From contig JARSSH010000048.1 in NCBI GenBank assembly GCA_029624815.1, forward strand, positions 1 through 64,000: a stretch of 64,000 nt of DNA, given 5' to 3'. The DNA is from Candidatus Competibacter sp. (lineage in GTDB: Bacteria > Pseudomonadota > Gammaproteobacteria > Competibacterales > Competibacteraceae). The position numbers and the translations under genes were made by a program. Shown here piece by piece: positions 18,957-27,825 of the stretch; the first letter of the stretch is position 1, and each line of letters opens with the position of its first letter. The notes under the pieces are model-generated. The model saw only the letters and a list, made by a program, of their open reading frames with translations, was not told the DNA's origin and did not search any database.

Positions 18957-20033
18957 CTAGCGCCGCACCTCCAGGGTTGCCCGCAAGCGGACCGGATCGA
19001 CGTCGTCGGCGATGACGCCCTGCCCCAACCCGCGCAGCAGGATCAAGCGCAAGCGGCCATCCTGGACTTTCTTGTCCACCGCCATCAGCCGCAGGAAATC
19101 GTCGGCGGTCAGATCCGGCGGCGGCGCTGACGGCAGGCGGGCGCGGCCCAGCAAGACCAGTATCCGTCCGACCGACTCCTCGCTCAGCCAGCCCAACCGC
19201 GCCGAGAGATCGGCCGCCAGCGCCATCCCCGCCGCCACCGCCTCGCCGTGCAACCACGCACCGTAACCGGCGCCGGTCTCGATGGCGTGGCCGAAGGTGT
19301 GGCCGAGGTTGAGCAAGGCGCGCTCGCCGGTTTCGCGCTCGTCGGCGGCGACGATCTCGGCTTTGTTGCGGCAAGAGCGCTCGATGGCTTCGCTTAAAGC
19401 GCCGGCCTCGCGCGCCAGCAACGCGTCCAGATTCGCCTCCAGCCACTCCAAAAAGGGTAAATCGCGGATCAGGCCGTACTTGATGACCTCGGCCAAACCG
19501 GCGCTCAGCTCGCGATCCGGCAGGGTGGCGAGCGTATCGGTATCGGCCAGCACGCAGCGCGGCTGGTAAAAAGCGCCGATCATGTTCTTGCCGAGCGGAT
19601 GGTTGACCGCGGTCTTGCCGCCTACCGAGGAATCCACCTGCGCCAGCAGCGTGGTGGGAATCTGGATGAAATGCACGCCGCGCTGGTAACAGGCCGCCGC
19701 GAAACCGGCCATATCGCCGACCACCCCGCCGCCGAGCGCCAGAATCGTACAGTTGCGATCGAAGCGATGCCGCAGCAGGGCGGTAAACACCTCATCGAGC
19801 ACCGTCAGCATTTTATATTGTTCGCCGTCGGGCAGGATCGCCGCTTCATGGCGCAACCCGGTCAGCGCGGTGCGGACCCGTTCAAGATACAGCGGCGCGA
19901 CCGTGGCGTTGCTGACCACCAGCACCTGCCGGCCGGGAATATGAGGTCGCAGCAGATCGGGCCTACCGAGCAGGCCGGGACCGATGTGAATGGGATAGCG
20001 GCGGTCGCCGAGTTCGACGTGCAGGGTTTTCAT
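18957..20033 (-). CDS. aroB: 3-dehydroquinate synthase
   Basis: Second enzyme of the shikimate pathway (358 residues), NAD- and metal-dependent. Diagnostic parts: [17 protein letters not shown], the NAD-binding [38 protein letters not shown], Glu/His metal ligands in [21 protein letters not shown] and GEAVAAGM. The ATG at 20033 begins [15 protein letters not shown]. It follows aroK by 43 bp in the conserved aroK-aroB order. Confidence 0.97.
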   Translation of the reverse strand: MKTLHVELGDRRYPIHIGPGLLGRPDLLRPHIPGRQVLVVSNATVAPLYLERVRTALTGLRHEAAILPDGEQYKMLTVLDEVFTALLRHRFDRNCTILALGGGVVGDMAGFAAACYQRGVHFIQIPTTLLAQVDSSVGGKTAVNHPLGKNMIGAFYQPRCVLADTDTLATLPDRELSAGLAEVIKYGLIRDLPFLEWLEANLDALLAREAGALSEAIERSCRNKAEIVAADERETGERALLNLGHTFGHAIETGAGYGAWLHGEAVAAGMALAADLSARLGWLSEESVGRILVLLGRARLPSAPPPDLTADDFLRLMAVDKKVQDGRLRLILLRGLGQGVIADDVDPVRLRATLEVRR

Positions 20034-20076
20034 AGAGCGTTTCCAATCGGAGATCAAGCGGGATCGGCGGATTTGG

Positions 20077-20610
20077 TCAGCGCGGGCTGCCCTGGCGGTT
20101 GAGGGCGCCGAGAATTCGCCCCACCACCTTTCTCACCGCTTGACCGTCGCTCTGAATCACGAGATCGGCGGTGGCGCGGTAGAGCGGATCGCGCTGTTCG
20201 AACAGTTGCGCCAAGCGAGCGCGAGGATCGGCGGTCTGCAACAACGGGCGGTTGCCATCCAGGCGGGTGCGCTGGAGTTGTTCGTCCACCGTGGCCCACA
20301 GATAGATGACAAAACCGCGCTCGCGCAAGCGGTTGCGATTGTCGGGGTCGAGCACGGCGCCGCCGCCGGTGGCGAGGATGAGGTTGGAGCGTTGAGTCAG
20401 TTCGGCGATGACGGTCTTTTCGCGGGCGCGAAAGCCGGCTTCGCCTTCCAGTTCGAAGATAAGGGGGATGCTGGCCCCGGCGCGCTGCTCGATTTCCTGA
20501 TCGCTGTCCACGAACTCGCGGTTCAGCACCTGCGCCAACCGGCGGCCGACGGTGGTCTTACCGGCGCCCATCGGGCCGATCAGGAACAGGCGGGAGATGG
20601 TGGGATTCAT
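20077..20610 (-). CDS. aroK: Shikimate kinase
   Basis: Phosphorylates shikimate at the 3-OH (177 residues). The P-loop is [16 protein letters not shown] (about residues 8-23), followed by the shikimate-binding DSDQEIE and [11 protein letters not shown], and the lid region NRPLLQ. The ATG at 20610 is preferred over one four codons upstream. In most gammaproteobacteria aroK follows pilQ directly; here about 7 kb separates them. Confidence 0.95.
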   Translation of the reverse strand: MNPTISRLFLIGPMGAGKTTVGRRLAQVLNREFVDSDQEIEQRAGASIPLIFELEGEAGFRAREKTVIAELTQRSNLILATGGGAVLDPDNRNRLRERGFVIYLWATVDEQLQRTRLDGNRPLLQTADPRARLAQLFEQRDPLYRATADLVIQSDGQAVRKVVGRILGALNRQGSPR

Positions 20611-21124
20611 GGCGGCGGACACCGGTCAACTCCACTCAACGGGTCGCATCGCCACCACACTCTCCGACGCGCCTGCTCCAACAGGTCCGAATAGGCATAA
20701 GCGGTCACCGGCGGTGGCGCCAAAGGCAAAGCGCTGACTATCCACTTCACGGAGCTGGGCGACACTGAGGGACATGGAGCGGTTTCCTGATTCGATGCCG
20801 TGGCAAAACAGGTACGGCGATTCGCTGAAGTCGAGTTTTCGCCAGTATAAACACCGAAGGAGGCTTCCCGCATCCACAATCCGGCCCGCATCCCGAGATC
20901 CATGCGCCGACCGCGGCGAACCGATCAAATCACCCAATTCGAACCACCGTACCCAAATTCGGGCGTGCATCGATGTTTGCCAGCGTCATAAAAAGGCTAT
21001 ACTTGCTTATCTATAAGGAAAGGGCGTTGTAAGGGAGGGCGGCACGGTTTCCAAAACGGTGTCTTCCTGCAAAGAGAGCGAATGCACCTGTGCTGTAATG
21101 CCTTGAAGCGTGGAGCTTTTTATC
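20611..21124. other. Divergent intergenic region between aroK and the PASTA gene
   Basis: About 514 bp without a supportable gene. It must hold the aroKB promoter (minus strand) and the promoter and leader of the PASTA protein gene (plus strand). A roughly 120-nt leader precedes the PASTA gene and includes an imperfect hairpin around CACGGTTT...AAACGGTG (about 21040-21060). Composition is less GC-rich than the neighbouring aro genes. Confidence 0.5.
20977..21003 (+). promoter_or_regulatory. Candidate promoter of the PASTA protein gene
   Basis: TTGCCA (20977-20982) and TATACT (20998-21003) are 15 bp apart, slightly short for sigma70. The predicted transcript would have a leader of about 115 nt. 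Confidence 0.35.
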
Positions 21125-24100
21125 ATGAGATCAAAAACCGGTTTTTTTTCCACGTCGTTCCTGCTGATTTTTCTAGGCTTTTTTCTCATTTATCCACGGA
21201 TCGGCGCGGCGGCGAATGTTGCTGTCCCGAACGTGGTCGGCCAGACCGAGGCGACCGCCAAGGCTACAATCACGGGAACGTGTGATCTCAGCCCTGACGA
21301 CGATGGATGCCTATCGGTTGCCGTCACCTATGCCTTCAGCACCACCGTCCCCGCCGGCACAGTCATCAGCCAGAATCCGGGGCCAGGGCTCGCTCCCGCC
21401 GATACCACGGTCAACATCGTGGTATCCAACCGACTTACGGTGCCAGACGTGGTCGGCCAGCCCCAGCAAACCGCCACGCTGAACATCACCAATACCTGTG
21501 TGCCCGGCAATTCCGCCCAATGCCTGAAAGTCGGAACCGTCACCCAACAGGGCAGTTCCACCGTTCCCAAAGGCAACGTCATCAGCCAGGATCCAGCCGC
21601 TGGTTTTCTGACTCCCGCCGGCTCCGCCGTCAACCTGACCGTATCCTCGGGCCCCCCGTTGCTTGCCGTTCCGAACGTGGTCGGGCAAACCCAACTGGAT
21701 GCCGAAATTCAGATCAAAAACACCTGCGTGACCGGCACGACTCAGTGCCTGACCGTCGGCAACGTGATCTTCCAGACCAGCGAAACCGTCGCCGCCGGCT
21801 CCGTCATCAGCCAGGATCCTCCCGCTGGTTTCCAAGCCGCCGTTGGCGCCGCCGTTAGCCTCGTGGTGTCGTCGGGAAAGGCGCCGGTTGCAGTACCCAA
21901 CGTCGTCGGCCAAGCCCTGGCCAGCGCCAAGACCACTCTTGAGGGTGACGGCTTTAAGGTCGGCACCATCAGCTTGGTTGCCAGCGACACCGTCCCGGCT
22001 GGCATCGTCACCAGCCAGAATCCGGCCGGCGGTGCGCTGGTCGCGCCCGGCTCCACCGTTAACCTGACCATTTCCTCCGGTCCCGCGGCGCCGGAAGTGC
22101 CGCCGGTAACCCCGGGCGACATCACGGTTCCCAACGTGGTCGGGCTGACCAAGACTGGCGCCAGCACGGTCATCCGCAATTCCGGGCTCAACGTTGGGGC
22201 CACCATCCCGAAATTCGACGACAAAGTCCCTGCCGGCACGGTCATCGACCAAAGCCCGGCGGCCGGTTCCAAGGTGGCCGTCGGCACCGCCGTCAACCTG
22301 ACCGTATCCCAGGGTCCGGCCGGGGTCGTCACGGTCCCCGACGTGACCGGCCAACCGGAAAGCGTGGCGCAATCCAACCTGCAAAACGCCGGACTCACCA
22401 TCGGCGCCACCACCAAACAGCCCGATCCCACCATGCAAGCCGGCAATGTCATCCAAACCACGCCGGCGGCCGGTCAGCAGGTCGCGGTCGGCACGGCGGT
22501 CGATCTGGTGATCTCCGAGGGTTTTTCCGGACCGCAACAGTGTGTCGTGCCCGACGTGACCGGCCAAACGGTCGAGAATGCCGGCGAAATCCTGTTCGCA
22601 ACCTGTCTGTCGGGGATCGGCTCCATCACCGTGCAGCGCGACAGCACCGTGCCGGCTGGTCTAGTGGCCGCGCAGTTCCCCGCCGCCGGCTCGTTGATCG
22701 GCTACAACACCACCGTGAACGTGATCGTCTCTTCCGGCTCGCAACCGCCGGTCGTCACCCCGCGCGTGGTCGGGCTGACCCTGCCCGACGCCACCGTTCT
22801 GCTCGAAAGCGTCGGTTTAAAGGTCGGTTTCGTCTCCCACCAGACCAGCAACACCATCAAGGAAGGTCGCATTATCAGCCAAAACCCGCTGATGACGGCC
22901 TTGGCGCCGGTCGGCTGGGCGGTCAATCTGGTGGTATCGCTGGGTCCGGTGCCGGAAGATCCGGGCGCCAGCCCGCAAACCCAGGTTCCGGACGTGGCGA
23001 ATCTGACGCTGGCGGCAGCCACCGCCAAGCTGATCGCCGCCAACTTGCGGGTCGGCGTGGTCTCCAACCAGCGCAGTTCGGACGTACCCGCCGGCCAGAT
23101 CATCCGCCAAAATCCGCAGCCGGAAACGACCGTGCCGGTCAACAGCCGGGTTAATTTGGTGATCTCCTTCGGTCCCTACGCGTATGGCCTGCTCAGCGGA
23201 CCGGCCTATATCACCAACTACTACGGCAACACGGTGTCGATCCTGAATCCGGATATCAATCAAGTCGTCGATAACATGTCGGCGGGCATCAACAACAGCG
23301 GCCCCAGCGGCATCGCGGTCAGCCCGGACGGTACCCGGCTGTACGTCGCCAATCGCCCGCAGTACGGTCGGCGCGCGGGTACACTCTCGGTCATCGATCT
23401 GACCGAGCGCCGGGTGATCGCCATCATCCCGGTCGGTGTGGCGCCGCTGGGCGTTGCCGTCAACCCCACCGGCGAACGGGTGTTCGTGGCCAATGAAGGC
23501 AGCTTTAGCCTCTCGGTGATCGATGCCACCACCAATAAGCCGTTCATCGACCTGAACGTGCCCAATCTGGCGGCGAACCCCTACCCACGCGGCGTGGCGA
23601 CGCACCCCAACCCCACCATCCCGCTGGTGTACGTCACCAACCGGACGGTCAACTCGTTCTCGGACGATGCGACCAATCCTTATCCCGATCAGTGCGACGG
23701 GCTGGTATCGCGGCCCCCGGTGAACGTCAATCCGGACCAGTGCGTCGGCTCGCTGTCGATCTTCGACGCGGATCTGAAGACGCAGGTCGGCTCGGTGGCG
23801 GTCGGCTGGGCGCCGGAAGGCGTGGCGGTCCATCCCGACGGTATGCTGGTGTACGTGGCCAATTCCGGCGACCGGACCGTTTCGGTCATCGAAACCGTGT
23901 TCAACCGGGTAGTCGGCGTCATCACGCTGGACAATTTCGGCGGTGCGCCGCAACCGCTGGTGCCCCGTGGCGTCGCGGTCAGCCCGGACGGCAACCGGCT
24001 GTACGTCACCGATGGCGCCGGCAATCGCCTGTTCGTGATCGACACCACCGCCAACCATAGCGTGGTGGACATCGTGCCGGTCGGCAAGAAACCCTACGGC

Positions 24101-24619
24101 GTCGCGGTCAGCCCGGACAGCAAGCGAGTGTATGTCGCCAACTCCAACGACAATACGGTCTCGGTCGTTGAGGCGATCACCAACCGGGTAATCGCTACAG
24201 TGCCGGTGGTCTCGGGAATCAACGCCAACGGCCAATGGGCGCCGTGGGCCTTTGGTCGATTCGTGGGACCGCTGGCCACGGTGGCGACGCCGACCTTCGA
24301 TCCACCGGGCGGAAACTTGGCCGTATCCGTCAAGATCAGCTCCACAACATCGGGCGCTTCTATCCGCTACACCATGGATGGCAGCACGCCCACATCGACC
24401 CATGGGACGCTACTCAACAATGGCGGTTCCGTCTCGCTGGCTGGGCTGAACAGCACCTCCGTGGTTCTGAAGGCGATTGCTTTCAAGGACAACTGGGCGG
24501 ATTCCGCAGTTGCGGAAGCGATCTATTCCAACGACTCCACGCAGCTTTTACCCGGTGGAGGTAGCAATCCACCGGGCTTCGACCCAAGTGGGGGTGGGAA
24601 AAGCCCTGGTGAAGAATGA
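21125..24619 (+). CDS. Exported nine-PASTA-repeat protein with YVTN beta-propeller and chitobiase-C-like domain
   Basis: A 1164-residue exported protein. Residues 1-30 are a signal peptide (hydrophobic core FLLIFLGFFLIY, end GAAA). Nine PASTA-like repeats run from about 34 to 680, each starting with VPxVVGQ-type words and ending in xNLxVSxGP. Repeats 1-3 carry a Cys pair about 10 residues apart (NTCVTGTTQCLTV), suggesting disulfides; repeat 7 also has Cys. About 685-1045 is a beta-propeller with YVTN/SMP-type repeats (GIAVSPDGTRLYVAN, GVAVSPDSKRVYVANSNDN). About 1055-1135 resembles the chitobiase/hexosaminidase C-terminal domain (IRYTMDGSTPT). The tail is Gly/Pro-rich. PASTA repeats normally bind peptidoglycan-like ligands in Gram-positive kinases and PBPs; no kinase or PBP domain exists here. 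ATG 21125 has GGAG 9 bp upstream. A surface or cell-wall binding role is inferred. Confidence 0.9.
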   Translation: MRSKTGFFSTSFLLIFLGFFLIYPRIGAAANVAVPNVVGQTEATAKATITGTCDLSPDDDGCLSVAVTYAFSTTVPAGTVISQNPGPGLAPADTTVNIVVSNRLTVPDVVGQPQQTATLNITNTCVPGNSAQCLKVGTVTQQGSSTVPKGNVISQDPAAGFLTPAGSAVNLTVSSGPPLLAVPNVVGQTQLDAEIQIKNTCVTGTTQCLTVGNVIFQTSETVAAGSVISQDPPAGFQAAVGAAVSLVVSSGKAPVAVPNVVGQALASAKTTLEGDGFKVGTISLVASDTVPAGIVTSQNPAGGALVAPGSTVNLTISSGPAAPEVPPVTPGDITVPNVVGLTKTGASTVIRNSGLNVGATIPKFDDKVPAGTVIDQSPAAGSKVAVGTAVNLTVSQGPAGVVTVPDVTGQPESVAQSNLQNAGLTIGATTKQPDPTMQAGNVIQTTPAAGQQVAVGTAVDLVISEGFSGPQQCVVPDVTGQTVENAGEILFATCLSGIGSITVQRDSTVPAGLVAAQFPAAGSLIGYNTTVNVIVSSGSQPPVVTPRVVGLTLPDATVLLESVGLKVGFVSHQTSNTIKEGRIISQNPLMTALAPVGWAVNLVVSLGPVPEDPGASPQTQVPDVANLTLAAATAKLIAANLRVGVVSNQRSSDVPAGQIIRQNPQPETTVPVNSRVNLVISFGPYAYGLLSGPAYITNYYGNTVSILNPDINQVVDNMSAGINNSGPSGIAVSPDGTRLYVANRPQYGRRAGTLSVIDLTERRVIAIIPVGVAPLGVAVNPTGERVFVANEGSFSLSVIDATTNKPFIDLNVPNLAANPYPRGVATHPNPTIPLVYVTNRTVNSFSDDATNPYPDQCDGLVSRPPVNVNPDQCVGSLSIFDADLKTQVGSVAVGWAPEGVAVHPDGMLVYVANSGDRTVSVIETVFNRVVGVITLDNFGGAPQPLVPRGVAVSPDGNRLYVTDGAGNRLFVIDTTANHSVVDIVPVGKKPYGVAVSPDSKRVYVANSNDNTVSVVEAITNRVIATVPVVSGINANGQWAPWAFGRFVGPLATVATPTFDPPGGNLAVSVKISSTTSGASIRYTMDGSTPTSTHGTLLNNGGSVSLAGLNSTSVVLKAIAFKDNWADSAVAEAIYSNDSTQLLPGGGSNPPGFDPSGGGKSPGEE

Positions 24620-24640
24620 TAACGATTGAGTAGCCTGAAA

Positions 24641-24668
24641 GCCGCGATTCACATCGCGGCTTTTTTTT
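24641..24668 (+). terminator. Intrinsic terminator of the PASTA protein gene
   Basis: GCCGCGAT-TCAC-ATCGCGGC, an 8-bp perfect stem with a 4-nt loop, followed by eight T. It starts 21 bp after the stop codon. Confidence 0.95.
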
Positions 24669-25146
24669 GCCCGTTTTATAGACGGCGGCACGAAATTGTC
24701 CGGCACATACGAATGGGCGGCGGAGCTTTCCGGAAACATCCGTGTGCTGGGTTGGGTAACGGCAGGCGCGGCATCATAGCCAGTGCTTGGTGGAACCCAC
24801 TCCAGATTGTAGAGACTGCGCCATGATCGAGCTGCCGTTATGCCTCGCTCTGGTCGGGCGAAGGGGTGCGGCCCAAACAACCCGGCCTGTGAGGGTGCGA
24901 TGGAACGCTTATCCGCATCTTGAGTTTGTGGGATGGCGAGCCCGACTTTCCCAGAACCTCCCACTTTTGAATCGATAAAGTATTCCCCTGAAGCATGGGA
25001 GCGGGTGGTTCGGATGGTAAGAGTATCGCGCCAGTGCAGGGGGACACCGTCAAACTCTCCACAACTCAAGCTTCAATGAATTTTATGAGAACCCTTATGG
25101 GTGATTCATGGGATTGGGTCACACCTCACACATAACACGGCCAACG
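24669..25146. other. Gene-free spacer between the two large exported-protein genes
   Basis: No intact gene is supported. Frames on both strands here are open by chance and lack family similarity. The only recognisable piece is a decayed IS3-type transposase start (24972-25079). Confidence 0.5.
24972..25079 (+). pseudogene. Remnant of an IS3-family OrfA transposase gene
   Basis: Reading from 24972 gives SIKYSPEAWERVVRMVRV before diverging and stopping at TGA 25077-25079. This matches the start of IS3-family OrfA proteins (KYSPEVRERAVRMV). The helix-turn-helix continuation is missing. It suggests that an insertion sequence once lay between the two exported-protein genes. The match is short, so the call is tentative. 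Confidence 0.35.
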
Positions 25147-25176
25147 AAAAACCGGCGGGATCACCGCCGGTTTTAT
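25147..25176 (-). terminator. Intrinsic terminator after the Ig-like protein gene
   Basis: ACCGGCGG-GATCA-CCGCCGGT with A-run on one side and TTTTATT on the other; it can act in both directions. It lies 49 bp after the minus-strand stop codon at 25225. Confidence 0.85.
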
Positions 25177-25224
25177 TAGGTAATGGCAGGGAGGAAAGCT
25201 TACCCATCCCCCCGCATTTAAGGG

Positions 25225-27783
25225 TTACTGCGTTGGAGTCGCTTGCGGCGGCTGCGGCGGTTGCACCCTGATCTGGAGCGTTTGGCTTCGAATTTCGGGG
25301 CCAATGGTGGAGAAAAGGAAGTCAACGCTGCCATCCGTGGGCAGGTCGTTGACTTGCAGCACTAAACTGACAAATCCACCCACACCAGTAACCAATGTTG
25401 TTGGAACCACTGACGCCGTGGGCGTATGCAGGTTGGCAATTGCGCGCGCCTGAGCGGCGGCAATCCGCGCGTTCTCCAACGCAGTCGCCAGCTCCTTTTG
25501 CTTGGCGCATTTTTCCGGATCCCGTTCAACTGGGGTTTCCTGACCCTGCTCCAGGATCAAATCGCAGACCCCCGGATTGGCGGCGACGAATACATCCAAA
25601 GCAACTTGTGCCGTTACCAAAGCCTCCTCCGCCAGAATCGCCGCTGTTTCACTCGGATCATTGATGGTGATATCTACCGCGATCGGTACGCCCGGGATCG
25701 GAGTACGAATCACGCCTTCGGGAGGATCAGGAGTAGTAGGGTCTACAGGACCCGTGCAATTTCCGTTTCCAATCCCACCATCCAGCAATTGCAGAGTAAC
25801 AGCCTGAGTAATCGTTGCACCTGGCATTATCTCCAGAGTAGCCGTTGTTCCCCCGTCTACTCCCTCAAGACGACAAGCTATCTGTAGTGGAGGCATCTGC
25901 TGAGCAAGCGCCAACGGAGAGGTGATCGCAATAATACTTCCATCAGGATTTCCGAGATACCAATGCGTCATCACCGCGCCCACTTTCCCACCATTAGATT
26001 CGGCCACCAACATAAAACGTCGCCCCACTTGACTGGCCGGATAATTGATAATGGTACGGGCAATACCATTGGTATCCGTCATGACAATCATCTCGTTTAA
26101 CCCGAATACCGGGCTGTCCACGAAATTGAAATTCATGACGTTTCCCTTGTGCGGTGGGCAACCGACTGTATACCAAACATTGGCGCCAACATTCTGACTG
26201 ACTTGGTTGAACGGCGAATTAACGGTCAACATATTACCCGCCCGCCCGGTGATAAGCCGGCTACCGACATGGTATTCCAAGCGACCCTCGGAAGGTAAGG
26301 CATTGATCGTGCTTGGATTCGGGTTAATGACTTCCGGGTCTTGCAACACCAGTAAACACGGCCAATCCGCTAGGGCATACGACACACCGTTCGGTACCAC
26401 GAATGGATTGAGGGTATCACCAGTGGCCCGCGATACCGTCCGATTGGGGGCGAAAAACTCCCATCCACCCTCTTGGGGATCACCGTTGTAACCCGTAATC
26501 GCAAACTGGCCATGCCCCTGTTCGGGATAGCGGTTTACGAGCATGTCCAACGGCGAGTCGATCAGCCGGAACGTAATCGGCGTACCCGCTGGCGGTGGAT
26601 TACCATAAGGGTCGGAGGCAATCACATTGATGTAACGAATAAAAGTCCCGTCCCATAACACATCAGCCCAGCACCTAACATCAGGTGGCGGCCCTATATC
26701 CGGACAGGGATTGAGGGTGGTCGGATCAACCAACTGTGCCGCCAGCGAATTCCAACGTCCATTCACTGCGTCAGCGAATGGACCGGTAAAAGTCAGCGAC
26801 TTGATTTCGCCCGTCCCAATCGGCACCGAAGCGTAATTGGTGATCGGCATCTGAATGCCGTTATCCACATTGTTATCGGCGCGATCCGCCGTCGCGGCGA
26901 TCAGGACCGTGCCGGGCACCGTACCGCTATGCAAAGTCACGGTTGCCGCGCCACCGATGGGATCGGTCAGAATTGTCGCTCCTTGCTGGGTATTGCCGGC
27001 GGCATCGGTCGCACTCAACCATTCACCGCCGTTCGGCCGGTTCGGTAGCAACTCGATCCGCAGCATGTGACCTCCGCTGGGACTAACCGACTGAGCGAAA
27101 TCGTCCAGCACGAAAAGCTGGAACAGCTTAAAGTTCCGCTGCGGCACGGTGGTGGTGCCGTCGGGGTTGGTGCGAATATAAACCGGCGTGGGGTCCATGA
27201 CGAAATTGACCATGGCTGGTTTCCCTCCACCAACGCCACCGGTACCACCGCCAGTCACATTAATGGTCAAATTGGCGCTAATGGACTGCCCGGTATTCGG
27301 ATCGGTGGCCGTGGCCGCCAGCACCACCGTGCCCGGCGTACTGTTGGCATGGAAGTGCGCCGTGACAATCCCGTCGGTATCTTCAAACGTCAACCGGCGG
27401 AACGCCAGCGGATTGCCATTATCATCTTCGTGCTCCTCGTTGCCGTCCAGATAGAACAACGCGCCGCTGGAAAGACCCGAGACGATACTGATCGCCACGT
27501 TCGGCGCCGGGAACAAATTGCCGTTCTGTTTGACGACCACAGTGATCGTATTGGTATACGGACCGCTCGGATTGATTCCCGCATTGGTGATATTCAGCGG
27601 CAACGTGGTCTTGTCGGCGGTCATGCCGACGGTAATCGTCGCCCGGCCGGTAAATCCTCCGGTGAAACCGCCACCGCCACTACCATCAAAACGAATGGCG
27701 TCGCTGCTACCCCCCCAACCGACCAACATCGCGGCCAGCAACAACAATTCCGTAAACCCCGTCAAACGCCTCAGTAATCGCAT
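25225..27783 (-). CDS. Large exported Ig-like repeat protein downstream of pilQ
   Basis: An 852-residue exported protein. The signal sequence is MRLLRR then a hydrophobic core LLLLAAMLVGW followed by GGSSDA. In lipoproteins of this kind the residue at the W position is the lipobox Cys (LVGC-GGSS); here the codon is TGG. Bacterial Ig-like (Big-1-type) segments are recognisable by ANSTPGTVVLAATATD (about residues 148-165), HSGTVPGTVLIAATADRA (about 290-308) and a final domain near 790-840. Between about 715 and 785 lies an Ala-rich helical insert with two Cys. It starts 42 bp after the pilQ stop on the same strand, so it probably belongs to the pil operon, and ends at its own terminator. A role in pilus-related surface functions is inferred from position only. 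Confidence 0.85.
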   Translation of the reverse strand: MRLLRRLTGFTELLLLAAMLVGWGGSSDAIRFDGSGGGGFTGGFTGRATITVGMTADKTTLPLNITNAGINPSGPYTNTITVVVKQNGNLFPAPNVAISIVSGLSSGALFYLDGNEEHEDDNGNPLAFRRLTFEDTDGIVTAHFHANSTPGTVVLAATATDPNTGQSISANLTINVTGGGTGGVGGGKPAMVNFVMDPTPVYIRTNPDGTTTVPQRNFKLFQLFVLDDFAQSVSPSGGHMLRIELLPNRPNGGEWLSATDAAGNTQQGATILTDPIGGAATVTLHSGTVPGTVLIAATADRADNNVDNGIQMPITNYASVPIGTGEIKSLTFTGPFADAVNGRWNSLAAQLVDPTTLNPCPDIGPPPDVRCWADVLWDGTFIRYINVIASDPYGNPPPAGTPITFRLIDSPLDMLVNRYPEQGHGQFAITGYNGDPQEGGWEFFAPNRTVSRATGDTLNPFVVPNGVSYALADWPCLLVLQDPEVINPNPSTINALPSEGRLEYHVGSRLITGRAGNMLTVNSPFNQVSQNVGANVWYTVGCPPHKGNVMNFNFVDSPVFGLNEMIVMTDTNGIARTIINYPASQVGRRFMLVAESNGGKVGAVMTHWYLGNPDGSIIAITSPLALAQQMPPLQIACRLEGVDGGTTATLEIMPGATITQAVTLQLLDGGIGNGNCTGPVDPTTPDPPEGVIRTPIPGVPIAVDITINDPSETAAILAEEALVTAQVALDVFVAANPGVCDLILEQGQETPVERDPEKCAKQKELATALENARIAAAQARAIANLHTPTASVVPTTLVTGVGGFVSLVLQVNDLPTDGSVDFLFSTIGPEIRSQTLQIRVQPPQPPQATPTQ

Positions 27784-27825
27784 GGCTTATCTCCCCGCGA
27801 TGAAATCATGTTGTCCTTCGGATCT

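Noticed and set aside
20626-20775. Short minus-strand frame just upstream of aroK (MSLSVAQLREVDSQRF...)
   Set aside because: No similarity, weak start, and it occupies the region needed for the aroKB promoter.
21004-21124. Possible cyclic-di-GMP riboswitch in the PASTA leader
   Set aside because: The leader has purine-rich blocks and a hairpin but not the conserved GEMM core, so I do not call it.
24548-25069. 173-codon open frame on the minus strand opposite the end of the PASTA gene
   Set aside because: It runs through the PASTA gene terminator and the end of that gene, has no family similarity, and sits where an IS remnant lies on the other strand.
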